Source of the DNA: Magnetospirillum sp. SS-4
Lineage (GTDB): Bacteria; Pseudomonadota; Alphaproteobacteria; Rhodospirillales; Magnetospirillaceae
Length of the DNA: 64,000 nucleotides
Assembly (NCBI RefSeq): GCF_902729425.1
Contig: NZ_CACVCH010000092.1
Location: 1 to 64,000 of the forward strand
Direction: 5' to 3'
Shown: in pieces, positions 34,671 through 43,992 of the stretch
How the letters are laid out: each line of letters starts with the position of its first letter
Numbering within the stretch: position 1 is the first letter of the stretch
Program-made: the position numbers and the translations under genes
The notes under the pieces: generated by a model
The model's database searches: none
Told to the model about the DNA's origin: nothing
The model's input: the letters and a program-made list of their open reading frames with translations, nothing else

Positions 34671-35833
34671 GGCGCAGCCTCGGTCACCCGCGCCGCGCGT
34701 CCCTCCTTGAAGCCGGCAAGCACCCGGGTCACCACCCTTGCGCCGTCGGGCAGATCGCCGGCCACCTCGAAGCGGCCGTCCAGGGTGCGATGGCCGAACG
34801 ATATCCGGCGTCTCGCCAGCCGGCCGTCCTCCACCGTCCAGACCATGCCCTGGCGGCCGTCGAATTCGTCGATGGCGGCCATGGGCACCAGCAGGGCCTT
34901 GTCGAGGCGGGCGGTGTCGATCACCACCTCGGCCTGTTCGCCCAGATGCTGCGGGCAGTCGCGGCAAGCGACGTAGACGCGGCGTTCCTCGGTGACGCGG
35001 TCGCTTTCGACGTCGATGCGGACCACGGTGCCGGCGAAACGCGCCGCCGGGGCCGAGCGCAGCCTGACCTCGGCCGTCTGGCCCAGCCTGACGCCACCGG
35101 CCAGGGTCTCGTCCACATAGGCCAGCACCCATACCGAGGCGGGGTCGAACAAGGTGAACACCGCCTCGCCCGGTCCCACCACGCTGCCCAGTTCGCGGCT
35201 GCGCAGCGCGATGCGTCCGTCATAGGGCGCCGTCAGGGCGTGGCGGGCCAGCAGCACCTCGTTCAGTTCCAACTGGGCGCGGGCATCGGCCAGGGTCGCC
35301 AGGGCCAGCGCCACCTCGGCATTGGCGGCCTGGGCGTCGGCGCCGGCGCCGATGGCGGCGGCGCGGGCGTCGCCGAAGGTTTCCTCGCTGACGGTTCCGG
35401 ACGCCACCAGAGACTTGCGGCGCAGGCTGACCTTTTCCTTCTGGTCGCGGGTGGCGGCGGCCTTGGCGACGGCGGCTCTCGCGCCGACCGACTGGGCCAT
35501 GGCCTTGTCGTAAAGGGCGCGGGCGGCGGCGGCGCGGGCCTTCTGCTCGGCGTCGTCGAGCCGCGCCAGCACCGCCCCGCGCGGAACGGCGTCGCCGGCG
35601 TCGGCCAGGAGCTCGACCAGGGTTCCTCCCACCGCGAAGCCCAGCTTGGACGACACCTTGGCCTCGATGGTGCCCAGCCCGTAGACCCGCACCGGCACGT
35701 CCGAGGCCATGGCCGCCACCTCCACCGTCAGCCCGCCGCCGCCGAGGCGAAGGCCGAGCAGCACCGCCGCCGCCGCCATCACGACGGCGATGATGATGGC
35801 CTTGGGAGAGCGGAACGGCGGGGAAAACGTCAT
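34667..35833 (-). CDS. HlyD-family periplasmic adaptor (MacA/DevB-like)
   Basis: The 388-residue product starts at ATG 35833. It has an N-terminal membrane anchor (AIIIAVVMAAAAVLLGLRLG), a lipoyl half-motif (GTLVELLADAGDAVPRGAVL), a helical hairpin of about 90 alanine-rich residues, the second lipoyl half (LTAPYDGRIALRSRELGSVV) and a beta-barrel domain. This is the membrane-fusion protein of a tripartite exporter, linking the inner-membrane permease to an outer-membrane channel. It is the first gene of the three-gene operon. The substrate is unknown. Confidence 0.92.
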   Translation of the reverse strand: MTFSPPFRSPKAIIIAVVMAAAAVLLGLRLGGGGLTVEVAAMASDVPVRVYGLGTIEAKVSSKLGFAVGGTLVELLADAGDAVPRGAVLARLDDAEQKARAAAARALYDKAMAQSVGARAAVAKAAATRDQKEKVSLRRKSLVASGTVSEETFGDARAAAIGAGADAQAANAEVALALATLADARAQLELNEVLLARHALTAPYDGRIALRSRELGSVVGPGEAVFTLFDPASVWVLAYVDETLAGGVRLGQTAEVRLRSAPAARFAGTVVRIDVESDRVTEERRVYVACRDCPQHLGEQAEVVIDTARLDKALLVPMAAIDEFDGRQGMVWTVEDGRLARRRISFGHRTLDGRFEVAGDLPDGARVVTRVLAGFKEGRAARVTEAAP

Positions 35834-35982
35834 GGCCGGGAGCCTTCAGGTGAGAGGAAGATGTATTTTAGCTGTTTCTAATTAATTGACCAGCCTTTCC
35901 GTTCGTGCGCCCATCTTGCAGGGGAGGCCGGTTGAGGATAATGTCCCCATTCCTTACAGCAACCCCGTTCCGGATAGCCGCC

Positions 35983-36858
35983 ATGTTCAAGGGATCGATC
36001 ACCGCCCTCATCACTCCGTTCGCGAATGGCGGAATCGACGAGAAATCGTTCCAGGATCTGGTGGCCTGGCAGATCGCCGAGGGAACCCACGCCCTGGTGC
36101 CGTGCGGCACCACCGGCGAATCCCCCACCCTGTCCCACGAGGAACATCACCGCGTGGTGGAACTGTGCGTCGAGGTGGCCAAGGGCCGGGTTCCGGTCAT
36201 CGCCGGCACCGGCTCCAATTCCACGGCCGAGGCCATCGATCTGACCCGCCACGCCAGGAAGGCCGGGGCCGACGCGGCGCTGGTGGTGGCGCCCTATTAC
36301 AACAAGCCCAGCCAGGAAGGCCTGTTCCGCCATTACGAGGCCATCGCCAAGGCGGTCGACCTGCCGATCATCGTCTACAACATTCCCGGCCGTTCGGTGG
36401 TGGACATCAGTGTCGATACCTTCGTCCGTCTGGCGGCGCTGCCCAACATCGTCGGGGTCAAGGACGCCACCGGCGATCTGACGCGGCCGTTGAGGACTCG
36501 CCTGGCGGTGGGCGAAGGCTTCTGCCAGCTTTCGGGCGACGACGCCACCGCCACCGCCTTCAACGCCATGGGCGGAGTGGGCTGCATCTCGGTGGCCTCC
36601 AACGTCGCGCCCAAGCTGTGCGCCCAGATGCAGAACGCCTGGGAGGCCCGCGACCTGGACACTTGCTTCGCGCTCCGCGACCGGCTGATGCCGCTGTTCG
36701 ACGCCCTGTTCTGCGAGACCAGCCCGGCGCCGGTCAAGTACGCAGCCAGCCTGCTCGGCAAGTCGTCGCCCGACGTGCGGCTGCCGCTGGTCGAGGCCTC
36801 GTCCGCCGCCCGCGCCAAGGTCGAGGCCGCCATGAAGCGGGTCGGCCTGATCCGATGA
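35983..36858 (+). CDS. dapA: 4-hydroxy-tetrahydrodipicolinate synthase
   Basis: DapA condenses pyruvate and aspartate semialdehyde in the lysine/diaminopimelate pathway. The 291-residue product starts at ATG 35983. The Schiff-base lysine lies in [12 protein letters not shown], the catalytic tyrosine in [11 protein letters not shown], and the threonines in [18 protein letters not shown]. Length is normal for the family. The stop overlaps the smpB start by four bases (ATGA), a linkage seen in many alphaproteobacteria. Confidence 0.97.
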   Translation: MFKGSITALITPFANGGIDEKSFQDLVAWQIAEGTHALVPCGTTGESPTLSHEEHHRVVELCVEVAKGRVPVIAGTGSNSTAEAIDLTRHARKAGADAALVVAPYYNKPSQEGLFRHYEAIAKAVDLPIIVYNIPGRSVVDISVDTFVRLAALPNIVGVKDATGDLTRPLRTRLAVGEGFCQLSGDDATATAFNAMGGVGCISVASNVAPKLCAQMQNAWEARDLDTCFALRDRLMPLFDALFCETSPAPVKYAASLLGKSSPDVRLPLVEASSAARAKVEAAMKRVGLIR

Positions 36859-37319
36859 CGGTCCTGCCGGGCCACATCGCCGCCCAGAACCGTCGCGCCC
36901 GCCACGATTACTTCATCGTCAGCGAGATCGAGGCCGGCATCATGCTGGTCGGGACCGAGGTCAAGTCGCTCCGGGCCGGCAAGGGCAACATCAACGAGGC
37001 CTATGCCGGCCCGATGAAGGGCGAACTGTACCTGTTCAACGCCTATATCCCCGAGTACCAGTCCCACATGCCGTTCCCGCACGAGACCCGGCGGCCGCGC
37101 AAGCTGCTGCTGCACAAGCGCGAGATGGCGCGGCTGATGATGGCCATCACCAAGGACGGCATGACCATGGTGCCGCTGGACATCCACTTCGCCCAGCGCG
37201 GCATCGCCAAGGTGCTGCTGGGCCTCGCCAAGGGCAAGAAGCTGCACGACAAGCGCGAAGCCATCAAGGAACGCGACTGGAACCGCGACAAGGCCCGCCT
37301 GATGCGCGACAAGGGGTGA
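36855..37319 (+). CDS. smpB: SsrA-binding protein SmpB
   Basis: SmpB delivers tmRNA to stalled ribosomes for trans-translation. The 154-residue product contains [40 protein letters not shown], and the conserved [20 protein letters not shown] block of the OB fold. It ends with a basic tail ([20 protein letters not shown]) that enters the decoding centre. The start ATG overlaps the dapA stop. No tmRNA gene is visible in the window. Confidence 0.97.
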   Translation: MTVLPGHIAAQNRRARHDYFIVSEIEAGIMLVGTEVKSLRAGKGNINEAYAGPMKGELYLFNAYIPEYQSHMPFPHETRRPRKLLLHKREMARLMMAITKDGMTMVPLDIHFAQRGIAKVLLGLAKGKKLHDKREAIKERDWNRDKARLMRDKG

Positions 37320-37343
37320 CGGGGGCGAACCACGGGAAGGGCC

Positions 37344-38429
37344 ATGACCGACACCGTCTTCCTGCTGGGCAATATCCGTGCGGCCGATTGGGCCAACATC
37401 TTCCTGCAAGATCTGGCCCGGGCCTTTGCCAATCTGGGACGCGACGCCGTCTTCCTGATGTGCGAGGACGGGCCGCTGGAGGTGGAGCCGGCGCGGCTGG
37501 CCGCCCCGGGCTCGTTCATCGTCGACATCAACGGCAAGCGCGACACCGGCGATTATCCCAAGTTCTCGCTGGTGGTCGATCATCCCCTGGCCCATCCCCG
37601 CCTGAACCATCCCGGCAGCCGCACCGTGCTTGGAACGGTGGACGCCGGTCACGCCGTCCTCGGCGGCATCTCGCCGGCCCCGGCCGTATTCGTTCCCCAT
37701 GGTGGCCCCGCCGCCGATGCCGATGCGCTGACGCGGCGTCGCGACATCGACGTGCTGTATGTCGGCAACATTCCCGAGCGTTTCATTCCATCGGCGCCGC
37801 TGGAGGAACTGGCGCTGGAGGCGGGGCGTCTGGTTGGCCATTGCTGCCGCGACCCCTTCGAATCCCTGGAACGGGCATTGGCCGGGCAAGGCCGCTCGCC
37901 CTGGGACTTCGGGCGGGAGGAGTTGCGCCGCCTGCTGGCCATCGCCACCGACGAGGCCCAGCGCCTGGCCCGAACCGCCGCCATTCTCGGCATCAGGGAT
38001 TGCGTGTTCCATGTGATCGGCGAGATCGCCGACGAGGTCCGGGCGCGACTGCCCGGAAACGTCGTCGTCCATGGTTTCAACCGCTCCTTCGCCGAAAGCC
38101 GCGATCTGTGGCGCCGGTCCCGGCTGCTGATCAACATCACCCAGAAATTTCCCAGGGGCTCGCACGAACGCATCTGGTACGGCATGGCCAGCGGCACCGC
38201 CCTCGTCACCAATCAGTCCAGCTTCGTGGCCGGCGATTTCACCCATGGCGAGTCCATCTTGTTCTATCAGGACCCGCGTCAGGTGGGCGAATTGGTGGCC
38301 TGGGCGCTGGAGGGGGACCGGGCCGCCGCCCTGGCCGCCGCCGCCCTTCCCGTCTATCAGGCGGCTCACACCTGGGAGGAGCGGGCCGAACGCATCCTGG
38401 CCGCCATGAGCGGCCTGCGTCGGGGGTGA
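37344..38429 (+). CDS. Glycosyltransferase-like protein (GT4/CgeB type)
   Basis: The 361-residue product starts at ATG 37344, 24 bases after smpB. The N-terminal half is a Rossmann-like domain (VFLLGNIRAADWANIFLQDL; GDYPKFSLVVDHPLAHPRLN). The second half has DVLYVGNIPERFIPSAPLEE, an INITQKFPRGSHERIWYGMA block and GTALVTNQSSFVAGDF, which match the nucleotide-sugar-binding region of spore-type CgeB and related glycosyl transferases. The EERAERILAAM end is typical of that group. The acceptor is unknown; targets could be flagellin or a surface glycan. No signal peptide. Confidence 0.75.
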   Translation: MTDTVFLLGNIRAADWANIFLQDLARAFANLGRDAVFLMCEDGPLEVEPARLAAPGSFIVDINGKRDTGDYPKFSLVVDHPLAHPRLNHPGSRTVLGTVDAGHAVLGGISPAPAVFVPHGGPAADADALTRRRDIDVLYVGNIPERFIPSAPLEELALEAGRLVGHCCRDPFESLERALAGQGRSPWDFGREELRRLLAIATDEAQRLARTAAILGIRDCVFHVIGEIADEVRARLPGNVVVHGFNRSFAESRDLWRRSRLLINITQKFPRGSHERIWYGMASGTALVTNQSSFVAGDFTHGESILFYQDPRQVGELVAWALEGDRAAALAAAALPVYQAAHTWEERAERILAAMSGLRRG

Positions 38430-38448
38430 AGGACCGTCCAAGGAGGGC

Positions 38449-38479
38449 TTGACCTTCCCTCCACGGGAAGGTTCATGCT
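38449..38479 (+). promoter_or_regulatory. CueR-type copper-responsive promoter
   Basis: A −35 box TTGACC (38449–38454) and a −10 box CATGCT (38474–38479) are separated by 19 bases instead of the usual 17. The spacer region carries the perfect dyad ACCTTCCC-tccac-GGGAAGGT (38452–38472). This long spacer with an ACCTTCC/GGAAGGT dyad is the hallmark of promoters activated by the MerR-family copper sensor CueR. The next gene encodes a CopZ-like copper chaperone. The regulator gene is not in this window. Confidence 0.85.
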
Positions 38480-38514
38480 GTGGCCATATGGACTTGTCAC
38501 AAGGAGAGCGATTC

Positions 38515-38718
38515 ATGGCGACCACCTATCACGTCACCGGCATGACCTGCGGCGGCTGTGCCCGCTCGGTGGAGGCGGCCATCAAGGCGATTGCCGCCGA
38601 TGCCAAGGTCGAGGTCGATCTGGGCAAGGCCGCGGTCACCGTCGATGGCGCCAGCGAGGCCGAGGTGAGGACGGCGGTCGACGAGGCCGGCTTCGGTTTT
38701 CAAGGCCGGGCGGGCTGA
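38515..38718 (+). CDS. copZ: CopZ-like heavy-metal-associated chaperone
   Basis: The 67-residue product is a single HMA domain with the metal site GMTCGGCARSVEAAI; the two cysteines bind Cu(I). The beta-alpha-beta pattern is complete (DAKVEVDLGKAAVTVDGASE; VRTAVDEAGFGF). The start at ATG 38515 follows AAGGAG by eight bases. It sits alone behind a CueR-type promoter, so it is expected to be induced by copper and to pass Cu(I) to an exporter encoded elsewhere. Confidence 0.93.
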   Translation: MATTYHVTGMTCGGCARSVEAAIKAIAADAKVEVDLGKAAVTVDGASEAEVRTAVDEAGFGFQGRAG

Positions 38719-39053
38719 CCGGCATTGTAGCTTTTTGGCATCACTCGCCGAAGAAATCGGAACGGAGAGACCGTGACCGCCATGCGGAATCGGTCGATTC
38801 GAAGATTCCATGACTGTCATTCGGGCCGCGTCCGGCACATCAGGTTCACGAGGCGCATAGGATTCAAGGGGGGAATCCGTGTCTTCGTCGCTTCCTACGC
38901 TCGAAAGCCGGTTGGAAACAGTGGCGGGACCATCCGAATCGGGGCACTAGCCTTTCGCCGGGGACTGTGGTACCTCGGAATAGTAGGGCCATCGTGTTTC
39001 CGGCGTGCCGTCACGCGGCCTCTGATCGGGTGAAGCCAAAGGTAACCAGACGC
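38719..39053. other. Intergenic region between copZ and mlaA
   Basis: This 335-bp gap has no convincing gene. A GTG-started frame at 38773–39033 has a GGAGA before it, but its composition (many Arg and Gly, no known pattern) is that of a chance frame. The region must hold the promoter for mlaA; I see no clear −35/−10 pair, tRNA or strong hairpin. Confidence 0.4.
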
Positions 39054-39842
39054 ATGACCGTGCTCCGCGCCAACCGCTCCGCCGTTTCCCGCATCGCCGG
39101 GTCGATACTGGCTCTTGCCCTGCTGGCGGGGTGCGCCACTCCGCCGCCGGCCGACGACCCCGAGGCCGTCGCCGAGTGGGAGCAGATCAACGATCCACTG
39201 GAACCGTTCAATCGCGGCGTCTTCGAGGTCAACCGGACCCTGGACACCTACGCCTTCAAGCCGGCGGCCCAGGCCTATCGGGCCGTCGTGCCGAAATTCG
39301 GCCGCGAGCGTATCCACAACGTGCTGTCCAACCTCAGTTCTCCGCTGATCTTCGCCAACGACCTGTTGCAGGGCGAGGTTGATCGCGCGGTGCAGACGCT
39401 GTTCCGGGCGGCCATCAATACCTCGATCGGCCTGCTGGGGATCCACGACGTGGCGTCGGAGGCCGGCATTCCCCCGCATGAGGAGGATTTCGGCCAGACC
39501 ATGGCGGTGTGGGGCGTGGGGGAGGGACCCTTCCTGATGCTGCCGGTGTTCGGGCCGTCCAACCCCCGCGATGCCGTCGGCATGGTGGCCGAGATGTTCG
39601 CCGATCCGTTCGACATTCACATGGGTAATATCGACCGCGAGTGGATTTCCTACACCCGTACCGGCTTTTCCGGGCTGAACAAGCGGGAAGGCCTGCTGGA
39701 CAGCCTGGACGAGATCGAGCGGACCTCGCTGGATTATTACGCTTCTCTGCGCTCGCTCTATCGCCAGCACCGCGCCGCCGAGATCAAGAATCACAAGACT
39801 TCTTCCGTCCGCAAGGATGAACCGTCACAAAAAGCGCAGTGA
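39054..39842 (+). CDS. mlaA: MlaA (VacJ) outer-membrane lipoprotein
   Basis: MlaA removes phospholipids from the outer leaflet of the outer membrane. The 262-residue product starts at ATG 39054, after AAAGG. It has a lipoprotein signal with lipobox LALLAGC (lipidated cysteine near residue 24), then the VacJ pattern: EQINDPLEPFNRGVFEVNRT, FANDLLQGEVDRAVQTLFRA, NTSIGLLGIHDVASEAGIPP, EEDFGQTMAVWGVGEGPFLM and LPVFGPSNPRDAVG. The mlaC gene follows after four bases. The mlaFED permease genes are not in the window. Confidence 0.95.
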   Translation: MTVLRANRSAVSRIAGSILALALLAGCATPPPADDPEAVAEWEQINDPLEPFNRGVFEVNRTLDTYAFKPAAQAYRAVVPKFGRERIHNVLSNLSSPLIFANDLLQGEVDRAVQTLFRAAINTSIGLLGIHDVASEAGIPPHEEDFGQTMAVWGVGEGPFLMLPVFGPSNPRDAVGMVAEMFADPFDIHMGNIDREWISYTRTGFSGLNKREGLLDSLDEIERTSLDYYASLRSLYRQHRAAEIKNHKTSSVRKDEPSQKAQ

Positions 39843-39846
39843 ACCG

Positions 39847-40488
39847 ATGATGAAACGCCGGACTCTTCTTGCAGCCTTGGCCGGGTTGCTGGCCCCCTTC
39901 GCCGTGCCCGCGCCGGTTTGGGCCAATGACAGCGACCCCAAGGCCTTCGTGACCAATCTGGCCTCCACCGCCATGGACATGATGACGGCGAAGGGGGTTT
40001 CCGATCAGGACCGCTCCGCCCGATTTCGCGCCCTGTTCACCAGGGAGGTGGACATCGCCGAGATCGCCCGCTTCGTGCTGGGGCGGCATTGGCGTGTCGC
40101 CACCACCGAGCAGCAGCAGGAATTCATCCGGTCGTTCGAGGATATCGTGGTGTTCACCTGGTCGAACCGCTTCAAGGATTACGGCGGCGACCTGCGTCAT
40201 ATCGTGACCAACGTCACCCAGGACGGCGAGCGCGGCGGTTTCGTGGTGGATTCCAGGGTGGAGCGGGAGCACCAGCCCCCCATCTCGCTGCAATGGCGGC
40301 TGAAGCCGATCAGCACCGGTCTGCGGGTGACCGATCTGGTGGTCGAGGGATCGTCCATGGCCATCTATTACCGCTCGGAATACGCGGCGGTGATTCAGAG
40401 GCATAACGGCAAGGTCGAGGGATTGCTGTCCGATCTGCGGGCCAAGCTGGCCGAACTGAAATCGGCTCCTCCGGTCAAGGCCAACTGA
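39847..40488 (+). CDS. mlaC: MlaC (Ttg2D) periplasmic phospholipid carrier
   Basis: The product of about 213 residues starts at ATG 39847 (or 39850). An alternative start at 39817 lies inside mlaA and is less likely. The N-terminal RRTLLAALAGLLAPFAVPAP is a signal peptide ending at VWA. The mature part shows the MlaC fold: FRALFTREVDIAEIARFVLG, RHWRVATTEQQQEFIRSFED, LQWRLKPISTGLRVTDLVVE and EGSSMAIYYRSEYAAVI. It forms an operon with mlaA and should shuttle lipids to the inner-membrane Mla complex. It differs clearly from the MlaC-like protein at 27752. Confidence 0.93.
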   Translation: MMKRRTLLAALAGLLAPFAVPAPVWANDSDPKAFVTNLASTAMDMMTAKGVSDQDRSARFRALFTREVDIAEIARFVLGRHWRVATTEQQQEFIRSFEDIVVFTWSNRFKDYGGDLRHIVTNVTQDGERGGFVVDSRVEREHQPPISLQWRLKPISTGLRVTDLVVEGSSMAIYYRSEYAAVIQRHNGKVEGLLSDLRAKLAELKSAPPVKAN

Positions 40489-40515
40489 GGCCAGGGGCAG
40501 CCCGCCGCGCCGGCG

Positions 40516-43086
40516 TCACTCTCCCGCCGCTCTCAAGGTCGCGGCGCACGGCCCCGACCGCAGGGGCAGGCGCACCGACACGGTGGTGCCGGCCCCCTTG
40601 CTGCTGGCGATTTCCATCGAGCCGCCGTGCAGTTCGACGAAGGCCCGCACCAGCGGCAGGCCGAGGCCGGTTCCCTCGTACCGGCGGCCCAGGCCCCCGT
40701 CGACCTGACGGAACGGTTCCAGCGCCACCACCACCTCGTCGTCGCTCATGCCGATGCCGGTATCTTGAATCCTGAAGATGACCTCGCGGTCGTCGGCATT
40801 GACCCACATCTCCACCGAACCGCCCTCCGGGGTGAACTTGACGGCGTTGGACAGCAGGTTGACCAGGATCTGGAGCACCCGGCGGCGGTCGGCCCACAGC
40901 CTGGGAACCGGCTCGGGGATGTGGACCCGCAGGTTGAGGCCGCCAGATTCGGCGCGGCCCTCGACGATGCGGGCGGCGGCGGTGGTGACCTCCTTGGGGT
41001 CGACCTCGGACAGGTCGAATTCCATGTGGCCGGCCTCGATCTTCGAGATGTCGAGGATGTCGTTGATGACCTCGGCCAGATGGCGGCCGGAGGCAAGGAT
41101 ATCGGCGGCATAGGCGCGGTAGCGGGGATTGCCCAGGGCGCCGAACATCTCGGAGGCCATCACCTCGGAAAAGCCGATGATGGCATTGAGCGGCGTGCGC
41201 AATTCGTGGCTGACATTGGCCAGGAACTCGGTCTTGGCGCGATTGGCCATGTCGGCCTGTTCCTTGGCGGCCAGCAGGTCCTGGCGGGCCTGGACGTGCT
41301 CCCTGATCTCGTCACTCAGGGCTTCGGTCCGCTGCTGGACCCGCCGTTCCAGGCTTTCGTTGACCATGTGGAGCAGGCGTTCGGCCGCGACGCGTCCGGT
41401 AACGTCGGCCCCGTACAGGTTGACCACGCCGGCTCCGGGCAGCGGCACCAGATAAAGCGACAGAACCCGCTCTCCGATGGTTACCTCGATGTCGCGGCGC
41501 ATGGCGGTCGCCAGCACCTCGGCGAAGATATTTTTCCAGTCCTCCGACAATTGCCCCCCGACCGAGACCTTCCAGTAGTCCAGCAGGCGTTCGCTGGCCT
41601 GATTGGCGTGGGTGACGACGCCGTTGGAATCCACCCGCAGGACCGGGTGGGGATTCTGGGACGGAAACTGGGCGAAGGTGTGGATGGTGGCCTCGGCCCG
41701 GCTTTGCTCGGTGATGTCGCGGACCAGCAGCAGGCCGGCATCCACCTGCCGCGCCAGCAGGATCTCGAAGATGCGTTCCTGGTCGCCCTCGCCGATGCAC
41801 AGGATTTCGTCGCCGCGGGTGCGGCCGAGGATGAACGGCTCAAGGCCACCGACCTGCCCGGCCAGTTCCCGCATCACCTGATTTTCGGCGGACGGGCCGT
41901 CGGGGCCGATGCGGATGACGCCGACCTTCATTTCCTCGGTCACCGCCTGAAGCAGCGCCAGGCGTTCGTTCTCCATCTCCAGGGCCATCCGGTCGGACAG
42001 CAGACGGTTGCGGCGTTCCCCTTCAAGGGCCAGGGCGGCGCGGGCCTGTTCGATCTCGCCGGCCAGATGGGTGGCTTCCGCCTCCAGGTCGACCAGTTCG
42101 TCGCCGCTTGATCGCGGCGAGCCGCCCCCGAACACCTTGCTGCTGAGGATGGAGATGCGGGCGCGGACTCCCTTGATCCGGAAGGCGACGTAGGCCAGGG
42201 CCGCCACGAACAGGGCCAGGGTCGCCAGGGCCAGCAGGGTGCGGTGGCGGCGTTCCAGTTCGGCCAGGGGCTGGCTCAGGGCGATATGGCGGTCACGGGA
42301 CAGCAAGGTGGTGAAAATGGCGCCGTCGCCGGGCAGGTCCGCTTCGATCCACTTGCGCGAACTGAGCAGGAAGCGGTCGGTCAGGTGGTCCAGGTTGGCG
42401 CCGGCGGGAACCAGGGACGGGTCGGAAGCCACCACGACCTCTCCCGACTTGGCGTCGGACAGAGTCAGGATGAAGCCGCGATCAAGATAACTGCCCAGTG
42501 TCGCCTTCATGAACCCGGTATTGAACAGCGAGACCAGCACCACCCGCCCGCTTCCGCCCAGGTCGCCCGACGAAATCAGCATCGGCATTCCGTCCAGGAT
42601 CGCGACCCGGGCCTTGTCGCCGGCGGGAGAGGGCAGGGGGCCGGAAACGAGGCCGGCGGGAACCGGTCCGCCGGCGACCCGCCAGATGCGCCGCGGCTGG
42701 CCGCCGGGGGCGACCAGGGCTACGAAATCTATCGGAGGGAACAATTCGCGTCGGGGGCCTGGCGGCAACCACGCCGGTTCGCCCCGCACCACGTCCGGCT
42801 TTCCACTGGCCACGGCGCGCATCTCCCGCCTGGCGCCGTCGTCCCGGGCCAGCAATTCGGCGAGAAATTCGTGCGAGTGCAGCAGGTTGTCGATGCGCAG
42901 CTGGTCGCGGCTGGATTTTTGCTCGACCCGTTCCGCCAGCTGCTGATCGATCTGCTGCGCCAGTTCCCGGTTATGGGCGAGATCGAGCAGCCACCACAAC
43001 CCGACATAGGCGAGTATTCCACCCACCACCAGGCGGGTGGTCAGACTCGGCTTGCCGATCCGTGGCCTGGACTGCATCTCGGCCAT
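40516..43086 (-). CDS. Membrane sensor histidine kinase with PAS domain
   Basis: The 856-residue product starts at ATG 43086. A membrane anchor lies at 18–36 ([20 protein letters not shown]), then a periplasmic region to about 285 and a second segment ([20 protein letters not shown]). A long coiled-coil linker follows ([20 protein letters not shown]), a degenerate PAS, a second PAS around 470–590, another coiled coil, HisKA with H627 in [18 protein letters not shown], and HATPase ([23 protein letters not shown]). There is no receiver and no adjacent response regulator. Kinase-core wording is close to the kinases at 5692 and 14556, so these are paralogues with different input domains. Confidence 0.92.
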   Translation of the reverse strand: MAEMQSRPRIGKPSLTTRLVVGGILAYVGLWWLLDLAHNRELAQQIDQQLAERVEQKSSRDQLRIDNLLHSHEFLAELLARDDGARREMRAVASGKPDVVRGEPAWLPPGPRRELFPPIDFVALVAPGGQPRRIWRVAGGPVPAGLVSGPLPSPAGDKARVAILDGMPMLISSGDLGGSGRVVLVSLFNTGFMKATLGSYLDRGFILTLSDAKSGEVVVASDPSLVPAGANLDHLTDRFLLSSRKWIEADLPGDGAIFTTLLSRDRHIALSQPLAELERRHRTLLALATLALFVAALAYVAFRIKGVRARISILSSKVFGGGSPRSSGDELVDLEAEATHLAGEIEQARAALALEGERRNRLLSDRMALEMENERLALLQAVTEEMKVGVIRIGPDGPSAENQVMRELAGQVGGLEPFILGRTRGDEILCIGEGDQERIFEILLARQVDAGLLLVRDITEQSRAEATIHTFAQFPSQNPHPVLRVDSNGVVTHANQASERLLDYWKVSVGGQLSEDWKNIFAEVLATAMRRDIEVTIGERVLSLYLVPLPGAGVVNLYGADVTGRVAAERLLHMVNESLERRVQQRTEALSDEIREHVQARQDLLAAKEQADMANRAKTEFLANVSHELRTPLNAIIGFSEVMASEMFGALGNPRYRAYAADILASGRHLAEVINDILDISKIEAGHMEFDLSEVDPKEVTTAAARIVEGRAESGGLNLRVHIPEPVPRLWADRRRVLQILVNLLSNAVKFTPEGGSVEMWVNADDREVIFRIQDTGIGMSDDEVVVALEPFRQVDGGLGRRYEGTGLGLPLVRAFVELHGGSMEIASSKGAGTTVSVRLPLRSGPCAATLRAAGE

Positions 43087-43271
43087 GGCGATGCACCTCG
43101 ATCCATCGAACGTTCAGTGGCGGCGACTCTGGCGGCTGGAGCACCCTGCGGGGCCGACGTCATCATCGCAAATACCCTTTAACAACACAGCGACGACAAT
43201 TCCATCCTTTATTGCAGGGCAACATGGGGATTTGAGGGGGGTGTTTTAAATATATTCTAATAATAGTCACA

Positions 43272-43298
43272 TACGGGCGAGCCTGTGTCCAGCCCGTA
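43272..43298 (-). terminator. Hairpin downstream of motB
   Basis: TACGGGC at 43272–43278 pairs exactly with GCCCGTA at 43292–43298 around a 13-base loop. It lies 28 bases past the motB stop on the minus strand. No U-run follows, so it may be a Rho-type or weak terminator or a 3'-stabilising structure. Confidence 0.4.
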
Positions 43299-43325
43299 AA
43301 GCGGAAAGGTCCGGGTGGGGCGCCG

Positions 43326-43982
43326 CTATCTCGGATAGATGTGCAGTTCCACCCGGCGGTTGATGGCCTGATTCTCGGGATAGGGCTTGCCGCCTTCGCT
43401 GCGGTTGGGAACCCGCGGCGCGGTATCGGCCAGGGCGGAGATCTTCATGCGCTGCTGCGAGATGCCCAATTCGGTCAACAGGCGCAACGTCGCCAGGGCC
43501 CGCGCGGCGGACAGGTCCCAGTTGGAGGGGAATTGCTGGGTCCTTACCGGCGTGTCGTCGGTGTGGCCCTGAATCTCGATCTGATAGCCGGAAAATCGCT
43601 GCTGGGTGAGGGTTCCGACGATTTCCTTCATCAGCGGCATGATCTCTGGCCGGATTTCGGCCGAGCCCGGCTTGAACAGGGCGCCGCTGGCGAGATTGAG
43701 GACGATGCCCTTGTCGTCCTTGCCGACGTCGACGCTGTCCTCGACCCCGGCTCCCGCCACCTCGCCCAGCAATTCGGAGCGGAGATCCTGCAGCGGCTTG
43801 GTGGTCTCGCGGTTGCCGATGTCCTTGGCCATGCCGGCCTGGACCTGTTCGTATTTGTTGGGATCTATCTTGGACATGGAGACCAGCACGATGAAGAACG
43901 CCATCAGCAGGGTGATCATGTCGGCGTAGGACAGCAGCCAATCCTCGGCCGCTTCCTTGTTGTGCTTGGCGAATTTGCTCAT
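43326..43982 (-). CDS. motB: Flagellar stator protein MotB
   Basis: MotB anchors the stator to peptidoglycan. The 218-residue product has one membrane segment with the essential aspartate in WLLSYADMITLLMAFFIVLV. The OmpA-type peptidoglycan-binding domain fills residues 90–215 (FKPGSAEIRPEIMPLM; IEIQGHTDDTPVRTQQFPSN; WDLSAARALATL; NRRVELHIYPR). It starts at ATG 43982, ten bases after motA. The NKEAAEDWLLSYADM start resembles PomB/MotB of bacteria with sodium or proton stators; the ion cannot be decided by eye. Confidence 0.94.
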   Translation of the reverse strand: MSKFAKHNKEAAEDWLLSYADMITLLMAFFIVLVSMSKIDPNKYEQVQAGMAKDIGNRETTKPLQDLRSELLGEVAGAGVEDSVDVGKDDKGIVLNLASGALFKPGSAEIRPEIMPLMKEIVGTLTQQRFSGYQIEIQGHTDDTPVRTQQFPSNWDLSAARALATLRLLTELGISQQRMKISALADTAPRVPNRSEGGKPYPENQAINRRVELHIYPR

Positions 43983-43992
43983 CGTCCGGCTC

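Noticed and set aside
38773-39033. 86-codon GTG-started frame before mlaA
   Set aside because: It has a weak ribosome site but no recognisable sequence, and its composition resembles a random frame in GC-rich DNA.
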